DNA of 64,000 bases from Chryseobacterium sp. 3008163. GTDB lineage: Bacteria > Bacteroidota > Bacteroidia > Flavobacteriales > Weeksellaceae. The position numbers were made by a program, and so were the translations under genes. The notes under the pieces were generated by a model. The model ran no database searches, had not been told where the DNA came from, and worked only from the letters and a program-made list of their open reading frames with translations. Every line of letters starts with the position of its first letter. Positions within the stretch are counted from its first letter, which is position 1. Where the stretch lies: positions 2,666,001 through 2,730,000 of the forward strand of contig NZ_CP033070.1 of the NCBI RefSeq assembly GCF_003669035.1. Reading direction: 5' to 3'. Below are positions 44,019-54,057 of this stretch, piece after piece.

Positions 44019-45387
44019 TTACTTGGCGTTTTTATCGCCTCCTACTACCAGTACAATGGTTTTTAAAATGATCACCAGATCAAGTACAAAACTCCAGTTT
44101 CTTACGTAAAAAGCATCGGCAAGTATTCTTTTATTCATCTCCACTTCTACGTTTCCGGAGTCTCCGCGGAAACCGCTTACCTGTGCTAAACCTGTAATTC
44201 CTGGATTTGCTAAACTTCTCAGTGTGTATCTTCCTATTTTCGGCTTATAATAATTGTCAACTGCTAACATGTGAGGTCTTGGGCCAACAATAGACATTTC
44301 GCCTTTTAAAACATTAATAAACTGAGGCATTTCGTCTAAACTCGTCTTTCTTAAAAACCTTCCGATTTTTGTAATTCTCGAGTCATTATCACTGGTAGTT
44401 TTTGTAGTAGATTCATCGTTAACAATCATTGTTCTGAATTTAATACAATTAAAAACCTCTTCATGAAAGCCGTATCTTTTTGAACAAAAAAAATAGGACC
44501 TTTTGAGTTTCTTTTAATTAAAATAGAAATTATTGGAAACAACCATGAACAAATCAAAACTAAGACCAATGTAGAAAACACAATGTCAAATGTTCTTTTT
44601 AGAAAGAAATTTGAATAATAATCTAAAGGATATTTTGCCTGATTTAAAACAGGTTGTGTTTCAATATATCCCAAATCATAATAGAAAAAGTTGCTTTTTG
44701 AAATATTGGGAACCAGCGATACGTGAACTTTGTGCTCTTCAGCTAATTTAAATAATCTCTTCTCTAATTCTTTGTCAAGAGCACTATCTGTTGGAATGAA
44801 AAGTGTATGAATTCCGTTGGTTTTCCAGAATTCGATTAATTCATTAAAAGAAAGATTAGAAGAATTGTAACTGAAAATTTTGTATCCGTAGTCCTTTCTG
44901 CCTTTCAAAATGTCTTTTAAAACATCAGTCGAGCCGTTTTCACCCAAAAACATAATGTTTCTATGGTTGATACCAATTGAACGTAAATACTTTATAATGA
45001 AAAATATTATTGATCTTAAAAGAAAATAAAGAAAAATAAATATAAAGTAAGCCAGTAAATGTCAGAATTAAAAAAAAGATTGTTGCTGACCTTGCCAATC
45101 AATAAAATTCCTATAGTAAAGATCACAAAATGACTGAATAATCGCTCAAGAAACAAAGTATAAGTAAGGTTTCTGGGGATATTATAAATTCTTGTTCTGC
45201 CACTCAAAAGCATCCAGAATAAGAATAATAATGCCAGAGAAAAACTGTTTTGATACCATGTTTCTTCGTGATGTCTCAAACCCTCATTTCGGCTTATAAA
45301 AAAGAATATAAACACAGATGCAATAACCGAAAGGTCAAGCAAGACAATAATCGATTTTAGATATCTAGAGTATCGAATTCTTTGCAT
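44019..45387 (-). pseudogene. Exopolysaccharide sugar transferase (WcaJ/PglC type), two frameshifts
   Basis: A polyprenyl-phosphate sugar-1-phosphate transferase that starts surface polysaccharide. The N-terminal piece (45016-45387) has four TM helices. The middle piece (44426-44953) carries a nucleotide-binding-like domain and the TM-plus-RTFDIVFSTLVLVLICSW entry of the transferase domain. The C-terminal piece (44019-44429) has the catalytic SLDEMPQFINVLKGEMSIVG and GPRPH. Adding one A at 45018-45021 (plus strand) and one T at 44477-44481 joins them into about 455 residues, reading FFLRSIIFF and FVQKRYGFHEEVFNCIKFRT at the joints. Length and order then match the family. Confidence 0.88.
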
Positions 45388-45428
45388 CTAATGATATTTA
45401 GGATACGGAAAGCTAATTTATGGATTTT

Positions 45429-46058
45429 TTATGGGATATTCAGATATTTATGTGTCTGAACCGATGCCTGCCAACGTGGATTGGCAAGAATAAAGTCGGT
45501 GATTTTAGGATAAATTTCCTCACGTTTACTCCATTCGCTTTGCAAATATAGTTTACAGTTTTCCGAAACTTTTGTAGCCTGTTCTTCAGCGAATTTTAAA
45601 TCATTATTATTAAAAACAATGACTTTCAGTTCGTGAGCCTTTTGATAAATTTCTTCTTTCGGCAATCCTGTTTTCTTTGGTGAAAGGGTAATCCAGTCCA
45701 ATTGTCCGCTCATCGGATAAGCTCCGGAGGTTTCAATGTGAACGGTACATCCTAGTTCCTTTAACTTTCCTGTCAAAATATCTAAATTCCACATCAAAGG
45801 TTCGCCACCTGTTAAAACTACAATTTTACAATATTTTGCGGCCGTTTCTGCAATTTCCTCAGCATTCATTAAAGGGTGAAGTGTTGGATCCCAACTTTCT
45901 TTCACGTCACACCAATGACAGCCGACATCGCAACCACCCAACCTTATAAAATAAGCTGCTTTTCCGGTATGAGCACCTTCTCCCTGAATAGTGTAAAAAT
46001 GCTCCATCACCGGGAGCATTTTACCTTCTTTTAATAATATATCTTCTACTAAATCCAT
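45429..46058 (-). CDS. queE: 7-carboxy-7-deazaguanine synthase
   Basis: A radical-SAM enzyme of queuosine (7-deazaguanine) synthesis. The cluster-binding cysteines are in GGCDVGCHWCDVKESW (CxxxCxxC, about residues 42-49). Other family marks are YTIQGEGAHTGKAAYFIRLG and VLTGGEPLMWN. The 209 residues fit the QueE family. It is followed by an intergenic gap and sits 6 bp after folD on the same strand. Confidence 0.93.
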   Translation of the reverse strand: MDLVEDILLKEGKMLPVMEHFYTIQGEGAHTGKAAYFIRLGGCDVGCHWCDVKESWDPTLHPLMNAEEIAETAAKYCKIVVLTGGEPLMWNLDILTGKLKELGCTVHIETSGAYPMSGQLDWITLSPKKTGLPKEEIYQKAHELKVIVFNNNDLKFAEEQATKVSENCKLYLQSEWSKREEIYPKITDFILANPRWQASVQTHKYLNIP

Positions 46059-46064
46059 TTCAAA

Positions 46065-46949
46065 TTAGTCGTTATAGACTGAAGTTTTGTAGGCAATGAT
46101 GGTGTTTTTCATCAACATTGCTCTTGTCATGGGACCCACTCCTCCGGGAACAGGCGTAATCCAGCTTGCTTTTGCTGCACAACTGTCGAAATCAACATCA
46201 CCTGCCAAATAGTATCCTTTTGGAGAGTCGTCGTCTACTCTTGTAATACCTACATCAACGATTACTGCTCCGTCTTTGATCATTTCACCTTTTAAGAAGT
46301 GAGGATCGCCTAAAGCTGTAATGACGATGTCTGCTTTTTTTGTATATTCTTCAATATCTTTTGTGTAAGAATGCGTAAGGGTAACCGTAGAATTTCCAGG
46401 GAAATCTTTTCTTCCCATCAAGATACTCATGGGTCTTCCTACAATCTTGCTTCTTCCAATAATGACACAGTCTTTACCTTTTGTTTCGATATTGTATCTT
46501 TCCAATAATGTTAAAATCCCGAAAGGCGTTGCAGGTAAGAAAGTATCCATTTCCAAAGCCATTTTCCCGAAATTTGTAGGGTGGAAGCCGTCAACATCTT
46601 TTCTTGGATCGATTGCGTTGATGATTTTCTCCTGATCAACCTGGTCGGGTAAAGGTAACTGAACAATAAAACCGTCTACAGATTTATCTTTATTGAGTTC
46701 CTCGATTTTTTCCAATAATTCAGACTCAGAAACTGTGCTTGAAAATTTGATTAAGCTTGATTGAAAACCAACTTCTTCACAATCTTTTACTTTAGCATTT
46801 ACATAAGCCTTGCTCGCTCCGTTGTTTCCTACAAGAATTGCTACCAAATGCGGGGCTCTTCTTTTGCTCGCAAGGATTTTATCAACTTCAACCTTGATCT
46901 CTGCTTTTATTTCTTTGGATACTTTTAATCCGTCAAGAATTTCTGCCAT
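46065..46949 (-). CDS. folD: Methylenetetrahydrofolate dehydrogenase / methenyltetrahydrofolate cyclohydrolase
   Basis: Bifunctional enzyme of one-carbon metabolism (NADP-dependent dehydrogenase plus cyclohydrolase). In 294 residues: the catalytic Tyr/Lys region KAYVNAKVKDCEEVGF (about residues 49-64), the folate-binding VQLPLPDQVDQEKIINAIDP (about 98-117), the NADP-binding VIIGRSKIVGRPMSILM and the C-terminal PVPGGVGPMTRAMLMKNT signature. It is 18 bp after pgi. Confidence 0.96.
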   Translation of the reverse strand: MAEILDGLKVSKEIKAEIKVEVDKILASKRRAPHLVAILVGNNGASKAYVNAKVKDCEEVGFQSSLIKFSSTVSESELLEKIEELNKDKSVDGFIVQLPLPDQVDQEKIINAIDPRKDVDGFHPTNFGKMALEMDTFLPATPFGILTLLERYNIETKGKDCVIIGRSKIVGRPMSILMGRKDFPGNSTVTLTHSYTKDIEEYTKKADIVITALGDPHFLKGEMIKDGAVIVDVGITRVDDDSPKGYYLAGDVDFDSCAAKASWITPVPGGVGPMTRAMLMKNTIIAYKTSVYND

Positions 46950-46967
46950 TTTACTTTTATTAGATTT

Positions 46968-48608
46968 TTACTTATTTCCTTTATAATAATTAATCAACCC
47001 ATTTGTTGAAGAATCATGAGAGCCAATTGCCTCATTATTTTCAAGTTCCGGCAAGATTTTGTTTGCTAAAACTTTTCCTAATTCTACTCCAAACTGGTCA
47101 AAACTGAAAATATTCCAGATTACACCTTGTACAAAAATTTTATGTTCATACATTGCAATCAATTGTCCTAGTGAAAATGGAGTTAATTCCTTGAACATGA
47201 TCGAGTTAGTAGGGGTGTTTCCTTGGAAGATTTTATAATTTAACAAGAAATCGATTTCTTCATCAGACTTTCCTGAAGCTTTTAATTCTGCCTCGACTTC
47301 TTCTTCCGTTTTTCCGAAGGCAAGTGCCTCAGTCTGAGCGAAAAAGTTAGCTAAAAGTTTATCCTGATGATCAGAAACTTTGTTTGGGCTTTTTGCATAC
47401 GCAATAAAATCAGCAGGAATCAATTCTGTTCCCTGGTGAATCAATTGATAGAAAGCGTGTTGTCCGTTTGTTCCCGGCTCTCCCCAAATGATTGGCCCGG
47501 TTTCATATTCTACAAATTCACCGTTTCTATCAACACATTTTCCATTACTTTCCATATCTCCTTGTTGAAGATACGCTGCAAATCTGTCTAAATATTGAGA
47601 GTAAGGAAGAATTGCATACGTTGTTGCCGCATAAAAATTACGGTACCAAATTCCTAAAAGCCCCATCAAAACAGGAATGTTTTCAGAAAAATCTGCGGTC
47701 TGGAAATGTTGATCGCTATCAGAAGCTCCTTTTAATAATTGTTCGAAGTTTTCATATCCAACTGAAAGAACAATGCTTAAGCCAATCGCGCTCCAAAGTG
47801 AATATCTTCCGCCAACCCAATCCCAGAATTCGAAGATGTTTTCTTCTGCGATTCCAAAGTCTTTAACAGCTTGAACATTAGTTGATAAAGCCACAAAGTG
47901 TTTTGCTACATCTTCCTGTTTTCCAGCTTTTAAGAACCAATCTTTTGCCGAATTAGCATTTGTCATTGTCTCTTGTGTCGTAAACGTTTTAGAAGCAATG
48001 ATAAATAAAGTGGTTTCAGGATTTAAATTCTTAACAACTTCTGCGATATGATTTCCGTCTACGTTGGAAACGAAATGAACGTCTAATCTTGTTTTGAAAT
48101 GCTTCAAAGCTGAAACTACCATTACAGGTCCCAAATCTGAGCCTCCGATTCCTATATTCACAATATCTGTGATTTCTTTTCCGCTGAAACCTTTATGATT
48201 TCCTGAAATAACGTTTTCAGAAAAAGATTTCATATGATCCAAAACTCTTTTGATCTGAGGCTTGATATTTTCACCGTCAACCAAAATTTCCTTATCAGAA
48301 AAATCTCTTAATGCTGTATGCAAGACCGCTCTTCCTTCTGTTTCGTTGATTTTATCTCCTGAAAACATTTTAGAAATCGCATCTTTTAGCTGACATTCTT
48401 CTGCAAGATTTAATAATAATTCTTTTGTTCTTGTATCAATCAAGTTTTTAGAATAATCGAATAGAAAATTGCCTTTTTTGATAGAAAACTCTTCAAAACG
48501 GTTCGGATTGTATTGAAAAAGGCTTCTCAATTCAAAATCATTATTTCCGAAATGTTCGTCAAGTGATTTCCAGCTATTGGTTTGTGTAGGATTTATTTTT
48601 GATAACAT
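46968..48608 (-). CDS. pgi: Glucose-6-phosphate isomerase
   Basis: Interconverts glucose 6-phosphate and fructose 6-phosphate. The 546-residue chain has the signatures [36 protein letters not shown] (about residues 265-281) and [20 protein letters not shown] with the catalytic His. It leads a pgi-folD-queE run on the minus strand. A TAAATTTG -7 element lies about 90 bp upstream on this strand (48704-48697). Confidence 0.97.
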   Translation of the reverse strand: MLSKINPTQTNSWKSLDEHFGNNDFELRSLFQYNPNRFEEFSIKKGNFLFDYSKNLIDTRTKELLLNLAEECQLKDAISKMFSGDKINETEGRAVLHTALRDFSDKEILVDGENIKPQIKRVLDHMKSFSENVISGNHKGFSGKEITDIVNIGIGGSDLGPVMVVSALKHFKTRLDVHFVSNVDGNHIAEVVKNLNPETTLFIIASKTFTTQETMTNANSAKDWFLKAGKQEDVAKHFVALSTNVQAVKDFGIAEENIFEFWDWVGGRYSLWSAIGLSIVLSVGYENFEQLLKGASDSDQHFQTADFSENIPVLMGLLGIWYRNFYAATTYAILPYSQYLDRFAAYLQQGDMESNGKCVDRNGEFVEYETGPIIWGEPGTNGQHAFYQLIHQGTELIPADFIAYAKSPNKVSDHQDKLLANFFAQTEALAFGKTEEEVEAELKASGKSDEEIDFLLNYKIFQGNTPTNSIMFKELTPFSLGQLIAMYEHKIFVQGVIWNIFSFDQFGVELGKVLANKILPELENNEAIGSHDSSTNGLINYYKGNK

Positions 48609-48714
48609 ATATTTCTTAAGGACTTAGATTATTAATTCTAGAAATTAATTTTGGATTAAAAATTTCTAAAAAGGGTATCATTAAATTTCTAATTTGCAAA
48701 TTTAAGGAAAAATA

Positions 48715-48787
48715 AAACCTCAGATGAATTTGAGCGTTATAAATAACAATTTTTTAAAAAACAAACGCCAGATCAAGTCTGAGGTTT
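48715..48787 (-). terminator. Long nested inverted repeat after the sigma cassette
   Basis: Outer arms AAACCTCAGA / TCTGAGGTTT and inner arms GCGTT / AACGC enclose about 29 nt. On the minus strand it is followed by TTTTATTTTT, which suggests a terminator for the sigma cassette. Its unusual size also allows a small RNA function. Confidence 0.55.
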
Positions 48788-48815
48788 CATGGTTGTTATT
48801 TTTTGAATTATGAAA

Positions 48816-49424
48816 TTATTCGTCTATTTCGTTCAGTATATTTTCGAGTTGTTTGGCACTTTTTCCATAGAAATATTTTGTCCATAAAACAATGCCTGCT
48901 ACAACTGCCATAGTTCCTATGAGAACGCTCAGTATCAAAACCTGCTGATAATGGGTTGACATATTTTCTAAAGACTCTCCTTTTTTCTCCAACATATTAT
49001 AAAGCACCAATCCTAATGTGATCATAAAGTGAGGAAGAAGAAGGAACCCGAAAGATTGGTATCTTTCCAAGTTTAGTTTCAATTCATGATATATTTTCCA
49101 GAGGCTGTTTTGGGTATTTCCGGTATACAGTTCGGTCTGTTTATAAAATTTATAAAATCCGAAAAAGTAATAAGAAGATATTACCACAAGCATGGCGTAA
49201 GAGGTATAATAAATAACATGTTGTGAGGCAGGAAAATTTAATTGTTGTGGAAAGAATCCGAGAAGAATGATGGCAATAATCTGAAATGGAAATTCCATTT
49301 TCATGCTTTTTTGGATCTTTTCTATAGGATGTTTGCTTTTCTTTAGCTGTTCTATGTTGTTGGGAATGTTGACGCTATCGGCGTTTTCATTATTCCATTG
49401 TTCTTTTAATTGATCAAAATTCAT
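48816..49424 (-). CDS. Multi-TM protein, probable anti-sigma partner
   Basis: A 202-residue protein with a soluble N-terminus (MNFDQLKEQWNNENADSVNI) and four hydrophobic segments. It overlaps the sigma gene by 11 nt and is transcribed directly after it, the main reason to regard it as an anti-sigma factor. No zinc anti-sigma motif. Resembles Bacteroidota hypothetical proteins located downstream of ECF sigma factors. Confidence 0.7.
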   Translation of the reverse strand: MNFDQLKEQWNNENADSVNIPNNIEQLKKSKHPIEKIQKSMKMEFPFQIIAIILLGFFPQQLNFPASQHVIYYTSYAMLVVISSYYFFGFYKFYKQTELYTGNTQNSLWKIYHELKLNLERYQSFGFLLLPHFMITLGLVLYNMLEKKGESLENMSTHYQQVLILSVLIGTMAVVAGIVLWTKYFYGKSAKQLENILNEIDE

Positions 49425-49923
49425 AGCCTGATTTTTTTATGATTTGCTGTATTTTTTCTTTGGTTCTGTTAAGTTTTACACGGGCATTGCCTTCACTAAG
49501 TCCTAAATTGTCTCCGATTTCTTTATGTGACATACCTTCCATAAAGTAAAATATAACGGCTTTTTCTAAAGCTTTAAGTTCTTGAACGGCAGTGTAAAAA
49601 ACTTCCAGCTGCATGTCTTTCGTAGGATTATAATCTTCATGCTGAATCTCAAAATGATCGGGAACATCTGTGTGATTATTTGTACGCCTTTTTTCTTTTT
49701 TTAAATAAGTAATTGCAGTATTAATGGCTACGCGGTACATCCACGTTGAAAATTCACTGTTACCTTTGAAGTTCTGATAAGATTTCCAAAGCTGAATAAG
49801 AATTTCCTGCTGCAGGTCTTCTCGGTCTTCCAAAGAATCCGCATAGATTCGTGAGGCCTTATACAAAATACCTTTGTGTTTGTTGACGAGATTAAAAAAA
49901 GTGGTTTCAGTTTGACTGCTCAC
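49414..49923 (-). CDS. RNA polymerase sigma factor, sigma-70 family (ECF)
   Basis: A 169-residue ECF sigma factor. Region 2: YADSLEDREDLQQEILIQLW and FSTWMYRVAINTAITYLKK (about residues 24-77). Region 4: ELKALEKAVIFYFMEGMSHK, then EIGDNLGLSEGNARVKLNR (about 115-155). The spacing and lengths are normal. Its gene is preceded by a TraB/GumN gene on the same strand (25-bp gap). Confidence 0.92.
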   Translation of the reverse strand: MSSQTETTFFNLVNKHKGILYKASRIYADSLEDREDLQQEILIQLWKSYQNFKGNSEFSTWMYRVAINTAITYLKKEKRRTNNHTDVPDHFEIQHEDYNPTKDMQLEVFYTAVQELKALEKAVIFYFMEGMSHKEIGDNLGLSEGNARVKLNRTKEKIQQIIKKSGYEF

Positions 49924-49948
49924 GATGATTTCATGGTTTGGTTATGTG

Positions 49949-50818
49949 TTAAAGGCTTGGAATTGGTTTCAGGGTGTATCCTTTAGATTTTAAACGTTGG
50001 ATAACTCCGTTTTTACCCATAAGATGAGCACCTCCTACGGCAAAGAACGAACTTTCTTTTTTCATGATTTCCGGCATTTTTTCTGCCCAGTTATTATTTC
50101 TGTCCGTAAGCATGGCTTTTTCCTGTTTGGCATTCATTATTTTGTCATTCTTAAAGAGTGTGTAAAGAGATTTTATATCTTCTTTTTTAAATGCAACGAT
50201 CATTTCCTTAAGTAGGATTTCATATTCCTTTCCCATTTTTAGTTGCTCAATAACAGCTTTCAAATCATAAGCTTTATTAATGGAGGTCATCTGATCCTCT
50301 ACTTTTTCAAGCCCGAAGACTTTCTTTTTAATTTTCAACGCATTTTTGAGAAGTTCTATTTCATACAGTTTTACTTCAGTTTGTGGACACGGTATAGCTT
50401 TCATCGAAATCAATGCATACAATGCCTGTGAGCTGGAATTGTCCATCTTCGTCAAATCTGTTCCGTAATCGGCAAGGATCTTATCTAGTTTCTTTGCTTC
50501 TGCAGGAGTAAGCTGATCAGATAGTTTTTTATCCGTCTGATACATTTTCTGCATCGCTGTCATTTCATTAGGATCGGTATAATTAATCTCCATGACAAAT
50601 TGATCAGATTTTTCAAGAGCTTTTATAACTTTAGACTTTATCTCAAAATCCTGACTACACATAATATGGAATGTTCCTGCAATATAAGATGGTTTTGTGA
50701 GTCCATTTCCTGAAACTTCCCAAAGTGTACTGTTTTCGAGGTTCGTATTCTGAGCTTTTGCTGTTGTGAAAGTTGCTGATAATAATACTGCGAACCCAAG
50801 TTTTACTAAATTTTTCAT
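49949..50818 (-). CDS. TraB/GumN family protein
   Basis: A 289-residue exported protein (signal MKNLVKLGFAVLLSATFTTA). The TraB/GumN family signatures are YIAGTFHIMCSQDFEIKSK (near the N-terminus, with the conserved GTxH) and FFAVGGAHLMGKNGVIQRL at the C-terminus with GGxHL. Related proteins are predicted metalloprotease-like; direct activity is unproven. It lies first in a run with the sigma and anti-sigma-like genes. Confidence 0.85.
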   Translation of the reverse strand: MKNLVKLGFAVLLSATFTTAKAQNTNLENSTLWEVSGNGLTKPSYIAGTFHIMCSQDFEIKSKVIKALEKSDQFVMEINYTDPNEMTAMQKMYQTDKKLSDQLTPAEAKKLDKILADYGTDLTKMDNSSSQALYALISMKAIPCPQTEVKLYEIELLKNALKIKKKVFGLEKVEDQMTSINKAYDLKAVIEQLKMGKEYEILLKEMIVAFKKEDIKSLYTLFKNDKIMNAKQEKAMLTDRNNNWAEKMPEIMKKESSFFAVGGAHLMGKNGVIQRLKSKGYTLKPIPSL

Positions 50819-50904
50819 ATGATTAAGGTTTTAATTTTTTATTCTTTAAATAGTAGGTAAGGGCAGTATTATAATCGTTACAGTTTTTTTTTGAAAAAAA
50901 TAAA

Positions 50905-50926
50905 AAACCTCCTGAAATGGAGGTTT
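50905..50926 (-). terminator. Terminator after the DUF4349 gene
   Basis: AAACCTCC / GGAGGTTT with a 6-nt loop and a minus-strand T run. Confidence 0.8.
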
Positions 50927-50974
50927 GAAAATCTAAAATTATGTTGATAACCATTACGGTTAGGATAGTTTTAA

Positions 50975-51877
50975 TTAAATCTGATCAGGCTTTTTAAAAT
51001 ATTTTCTTTTTCTCAACAAATAAATAATTGCTGCTGCGATCAATAAAATTGGCCAAATGGTGATTAATCCCACCGCAATTCTCTGAATTAAATAAAAGCC
51101 TTCCACAAAAGCATTTTTTGCATCGTAAAAGAAATTGAATTTATATTTATTGTCAATGTTTTTTGAGTTGGTTACGGCAATTTCTGCAATGCGAAGCTTT
51201 GGTTCTTTTATATAAATATCAACGGTGCTGTACTTTAAATTTTCGGTTACATCAAGATTTGCAAGCTGTTGCTGGTTTTCTTCAGACATATTCTCGTCGC
51301 TCATTTTCACTTTATCTTTTGTGGTTTTAAGCTCAGAAATATTTTCATCGGTTTTCTTGATCCTTTTTCCTTCCAATTCTGCATATTTAATACTTGAAGT
51401 CACATCTTCTGCATTAATAATTCTTGAATTCAGGAACAATTTTTTATCATTAACTAGGGTTAAAAGTTCGCCCAATTTTGAAGTGGGAACTCTTACCTGC
51501 ATAGAATTTTCAGTCTGATATTTTTTCACAAGCATTGCGTCTTCATCGGAAGTATTATAAGTTTCCTCTGAAATTACTCTGCTTTGTAAATCGCTGTGCG
51601 TAACAAATCCGCCAAGTTCCTGTACTGATTTCTCAATCGAAATAGTTGCATCATAAACATCTTTTACCTCCATGTTTACATTGGCTGTTTTGATAAATTG
51701 TTTGTCTTTTACGGACATCGTTGCAACTGACGAAACATTATCAGAAATATTTATCGAAGCTGAATCTGCTGCTACAGACATTTCATAATCACTCGTGGTT
51801 GCTTCACCTTTTTTACAAGAATAAATTCCTGATAAAATTGCAATTGCAATGGTTAATCTGATGTAGGTCGTTTTCAT
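50975..51877 (-). CDS. DUF4349 domain-containing lipoprotein
   Basis: A 300-residue protein with a lipoprotein-like start (MKTTYIRLTIAIAILSGIYSC). The DUF4349 core is KTANVNMEVKDVYDATISIE, then GGFVTHSDLQ and MQVRVPTSKLGELLTLV. A central Lys/Glu helix (about residues 175-205) is followed by the TM helix LITIWPILLIAAAIIYLLRK and a basic tail. Function unknown. Confidence 0.87.
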   Translation of the reverse strand: MKTTYIRLTIAIAILSGIYSCKKGEATTSDYEMSVAADSASINISDNVSSVATMSVKDKQFIKTANVNMEVKDVYDATISIEKSVQELGGFVTHSDLQSRVISEETYNTSDEDAMLVKKYQTENSMQVRVPTSKLGELLTLVNDKKLFLNSRIINAEDVTSSIKYAELEGKRIKKTDENISELKTTKDKVKMSDENMSEENQQQLANLDVTENLKYSTVDIYIKEPKLRIAEIAVTNSKNIDNKYKFNFFYDAKNAFVEGFYLIQRIAVGLITIWPILLIAAAIIYLLRKRKYFKKPDQI

Positions 51878-52079
51878 AGTATTGATTTTTTAATGTTTTG
51901 CTTACTTCAAAGTTGAGAACGAAACCTTTGTAATGTTTGAAAATAGGAAGTAAAAATTTGTAAATAAAATATTCAGTTTAAATTATTGTAAATCAGTATT
52001 TTGTAAAATATTAAAGTCTGTGTCTTTGGTATTTCGGATTGATTTTTGCTTAAATTTTACAAATCAAACCAAAATCAAT

Positions 52080-53438
52080 ATGTCTAATACTTTTTCTAAA
52101 ATCAGAAACGCCATAGAATTATTTAAATCAATCGACTTTGATCAGTTAGGCGAAATTTCACAAAAAGTAAATCTCCCCAAACTAATGGAAAACTTTTCCA
52201 AACTGGACGATAAACAGTTAAGTGGAATGATGAAAATGCTTGACCCGAATAAAAAGAAGAAAGAACTTCCGCCGATTGACGGTGATTTTTACGATATTTA
52301 TCACACTTTGACGCCAGAACAAAGAGAAGTTCAGCTTAAAGTAAGAGCGTTTATGGAAAAAGAAGTGAAACCTTTAGTTAATCATTATTGGCTGAGAGAC
52401 GAATTTCCTCATGAATTAATTCCTAAATTCCAAAAATTAGATATTTGTGGAGTAACATATGAAGGTTACGGTTGCAAAGGAATGCCCTTTCTGATGGAAG
52501 GTGTTATAGCGATGGAAATGGCAAGAGTCGACGCTTCAATTGCCACCTTTTTTGGAGTACAATCTGGCTTGTCGATGGGCTCAATTTACATTTGTGGTTC
52601 GGAAGAACAAAAACAAAAATGGCTTCCTCAAATGCAGAAGTTCGAGAAAATTGGTGCGTTTGGATTAACAGAACCTGAAGTTGGTTCAGGAGCAGCAGGT
52701 GGTCTAACGGTGACATGTAAAAAAACTCCGGATGGCTGGATCTTAAATGGTCAAAAAAAATGGATCGGAAACGCAACGTTTGCTGATTTAATTATTATTT
52801 GGGCAAGAGATTTAGATGATGGTGAAGTGAAAGGTTTTATCGTTGAAAAAGATAATCCCGGATATTCTGTTGAGAAGATTAAAGGGAAAATGGCTTTGAG
52901 AATCGTTCAAAATGGTTTGATTACTTTGAAAGATTGTATTGTAACAGAAGATAATCGTTTACAAAATGCTAATTCCTTCAAAGACACGGCAAAAGTTTTG
53001 AGAATGACAAGAGCTGGCGTTGCTTGGATGGCGACAGGTTGTGCAAGAGGAGCTTATGAAAGTGCATTAGATTATACAAGAACAAGAGAACAATTCGGAA
53101 AACCGATTGCCTCGTTCCAAATGATTCAGGGACATTTAGTAGAAATGCTTTCTAACTTAACAGCAATGCAGACGATGGTTTTCAGGCTTTCTGAAATGCA
53201 GGATGAAGGAATTTTAAAAGACGAGCATGCTTCTTTGGCTAAAGTTTTCTGTACCATGCGAACAAGAGATATTGTTTCGAGAGCACGAGAAGTTTTAGGT
53301 GGAAACGGAATTTTGCTTGAATATGATGTCGCAAGGTTTGTCGCTGACGCAGAAGCAATTTACTCTTATGAAGGAACAAAAGAGATCAATTCACTGATTG
53401 TCGGTAGATCAATTACCGGATTCAGCGCATTCGTTTAA
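52080..53438 (+). CDS. Acyl-CoA dehydrogenase (glutaryl-CoA dehydrogenase-like)
   Basis: A flavoenzyme that oxidises acyl-CoA. ATG 52080 (MSNTFSKIRNAIELFK) is chosen because the upstream frame is not conserved-looking. In 452 residues: FAD/substrate loop GAFGLTEPEVGSGAAGGLTV (about residues 197-216), MTRAGVAWMATGCARGAYES, the signature QFGKPIASFQMIQGHLVEML, and catalytic Glu in SYEGTKEINSLIVGRSITG near the C-terminus. The C-terminal EGT..I...GR matches the glutaryl-CoA dehydrogenase subgroup. An extra N-terminal stretch of about 60 residues is unusual. Confidence 0.92.
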   Translation: MSNTFSKIRNAIELFKSIDFDQLGEISQKVNLPKLMENFSKLDDKQLSGMMKMLDPNKKKKELPPIDGDFYDIYHTLTPEQREVQLKVRAFMEKEVKPLVNHYWLRDEFPHELIPKFQKLDICGVTYEGYGCKGMPFLMEGVIAMEMARVDASIATFFGVQSGLSMGSIYICGSEEQKQKWLPQMQKFEKIGAFGLTEPEVGSGAAGGLTVTCKKTPDGWILNGQKKWIGNATFADLIIIWARDLDDGEVKGFIVEKDNPGYSVEKIKGKMALRIVQNGLITLKDCIVTEDNRLQNANSFKDTAKVLRMTRAGVAWMATGCARGAYESALDYTRTREQFGKPIASFQMIQGHLVEMLSNLTAMQTMVFRLSEMQDEGILKDEHASLAKVFCTMRTRDIVSRAREVLGGNGILLEYDVARFVADAEAIYSYEGTKEINSLIVGRSITGFSAFV

Positions 53439-53528
53439 TATATTTGAATAATCAATTGTGAATCTTTCCCAAGTGAATTTTGAAAAATTAACAAGTGGAA
53501 ACGGATTCACAATTGGTCATTTGCTTTT

Positions 53529-53906
53529 TTAGCTAATCAAAGCTTTATATTTATCTTTATTATCGATAATCATCCAAAGATTGATAAGAAATAGAACTCC
53601 TGCGATGGACATTCCCGTTGTGGATTTGTCGATTGTGAAAACGTGCAGAATAATTCCAACCATTATCGGTAAAATCATGATTGCTCCTAAAGCTCTTGTT
53701 TTTTGGAAGATAAATAATAAGCCACCAATAACTTCTACAGCTCCCACTAACGGCATCAGCCAATGTAATTTATTGAAAGCATCGAAAACTTTCATTTGTT
53801 CGGGTGTAAATTCGGGCATGGGCATGTAGTGAAGAAACTTGTCTAATCCGGCATTGAAGAACATCAGCCCAAAAAGAAGACAAATAATAAATTTTACGAT
53901 TTTCAT
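53529..53906 (-). CDS. DoxX family membrane protein
   Basis: A 125-residue protein with four TM helices. The start ATG 53906 (MKIVKFIICLLFGLMFFNAG) is preferred to 53924. The N-terminal LFGLMFFNAGLDKFLHYMP and the central LVGAVEVIGGLLFIFQKTRA match DoxX-like proteins (unknown redox-related role). Single gene, convergent with acyl-CoA dehydrogenase. Confidence 0.85.
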   Translation of the reverse strand: MKIVKFIICLLFGLMFFNAGLDKFLHYMPMPEFTPEQMKVFDAFNKLHWLMPLVGAVEVIGGLLFIFQKTRALGAIMILPIMVGIILHVFTIDKSTTGMSIAGVLFLINLWMIIDNKDKYKALIS

Positions 53907-54021
53907 GATGTTGATTTTTATCAAATTTAAATAAAATTAGTTTTTCATTTGAATTTTTTAAATAAATCCTTTTTTATTCTCTTTTTAGAGAAATAATTAT
54001 ATTTTATATTCTTATATTTTA

Positions 54022-54029
54022 TATATTTG
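54022..54029 (+). promoter_or_regulatory. -7 element of the double-glycine peptide gene
   Basis: TATATTTG matches TAnnTTTG and lies 28 bp before the peptide ATG. A -33 TTG is not clear. Confidence 0.45.
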
Positions 54030-54057
54030 TTTTACAAATCAAACTAAACAAATAATT

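Noticed and set aside
44426..45387. Two or three independent polysaccharide genes
   Set aside because: The pieces are consecutive segments of one sugar transferase and fuse with single-base additions.
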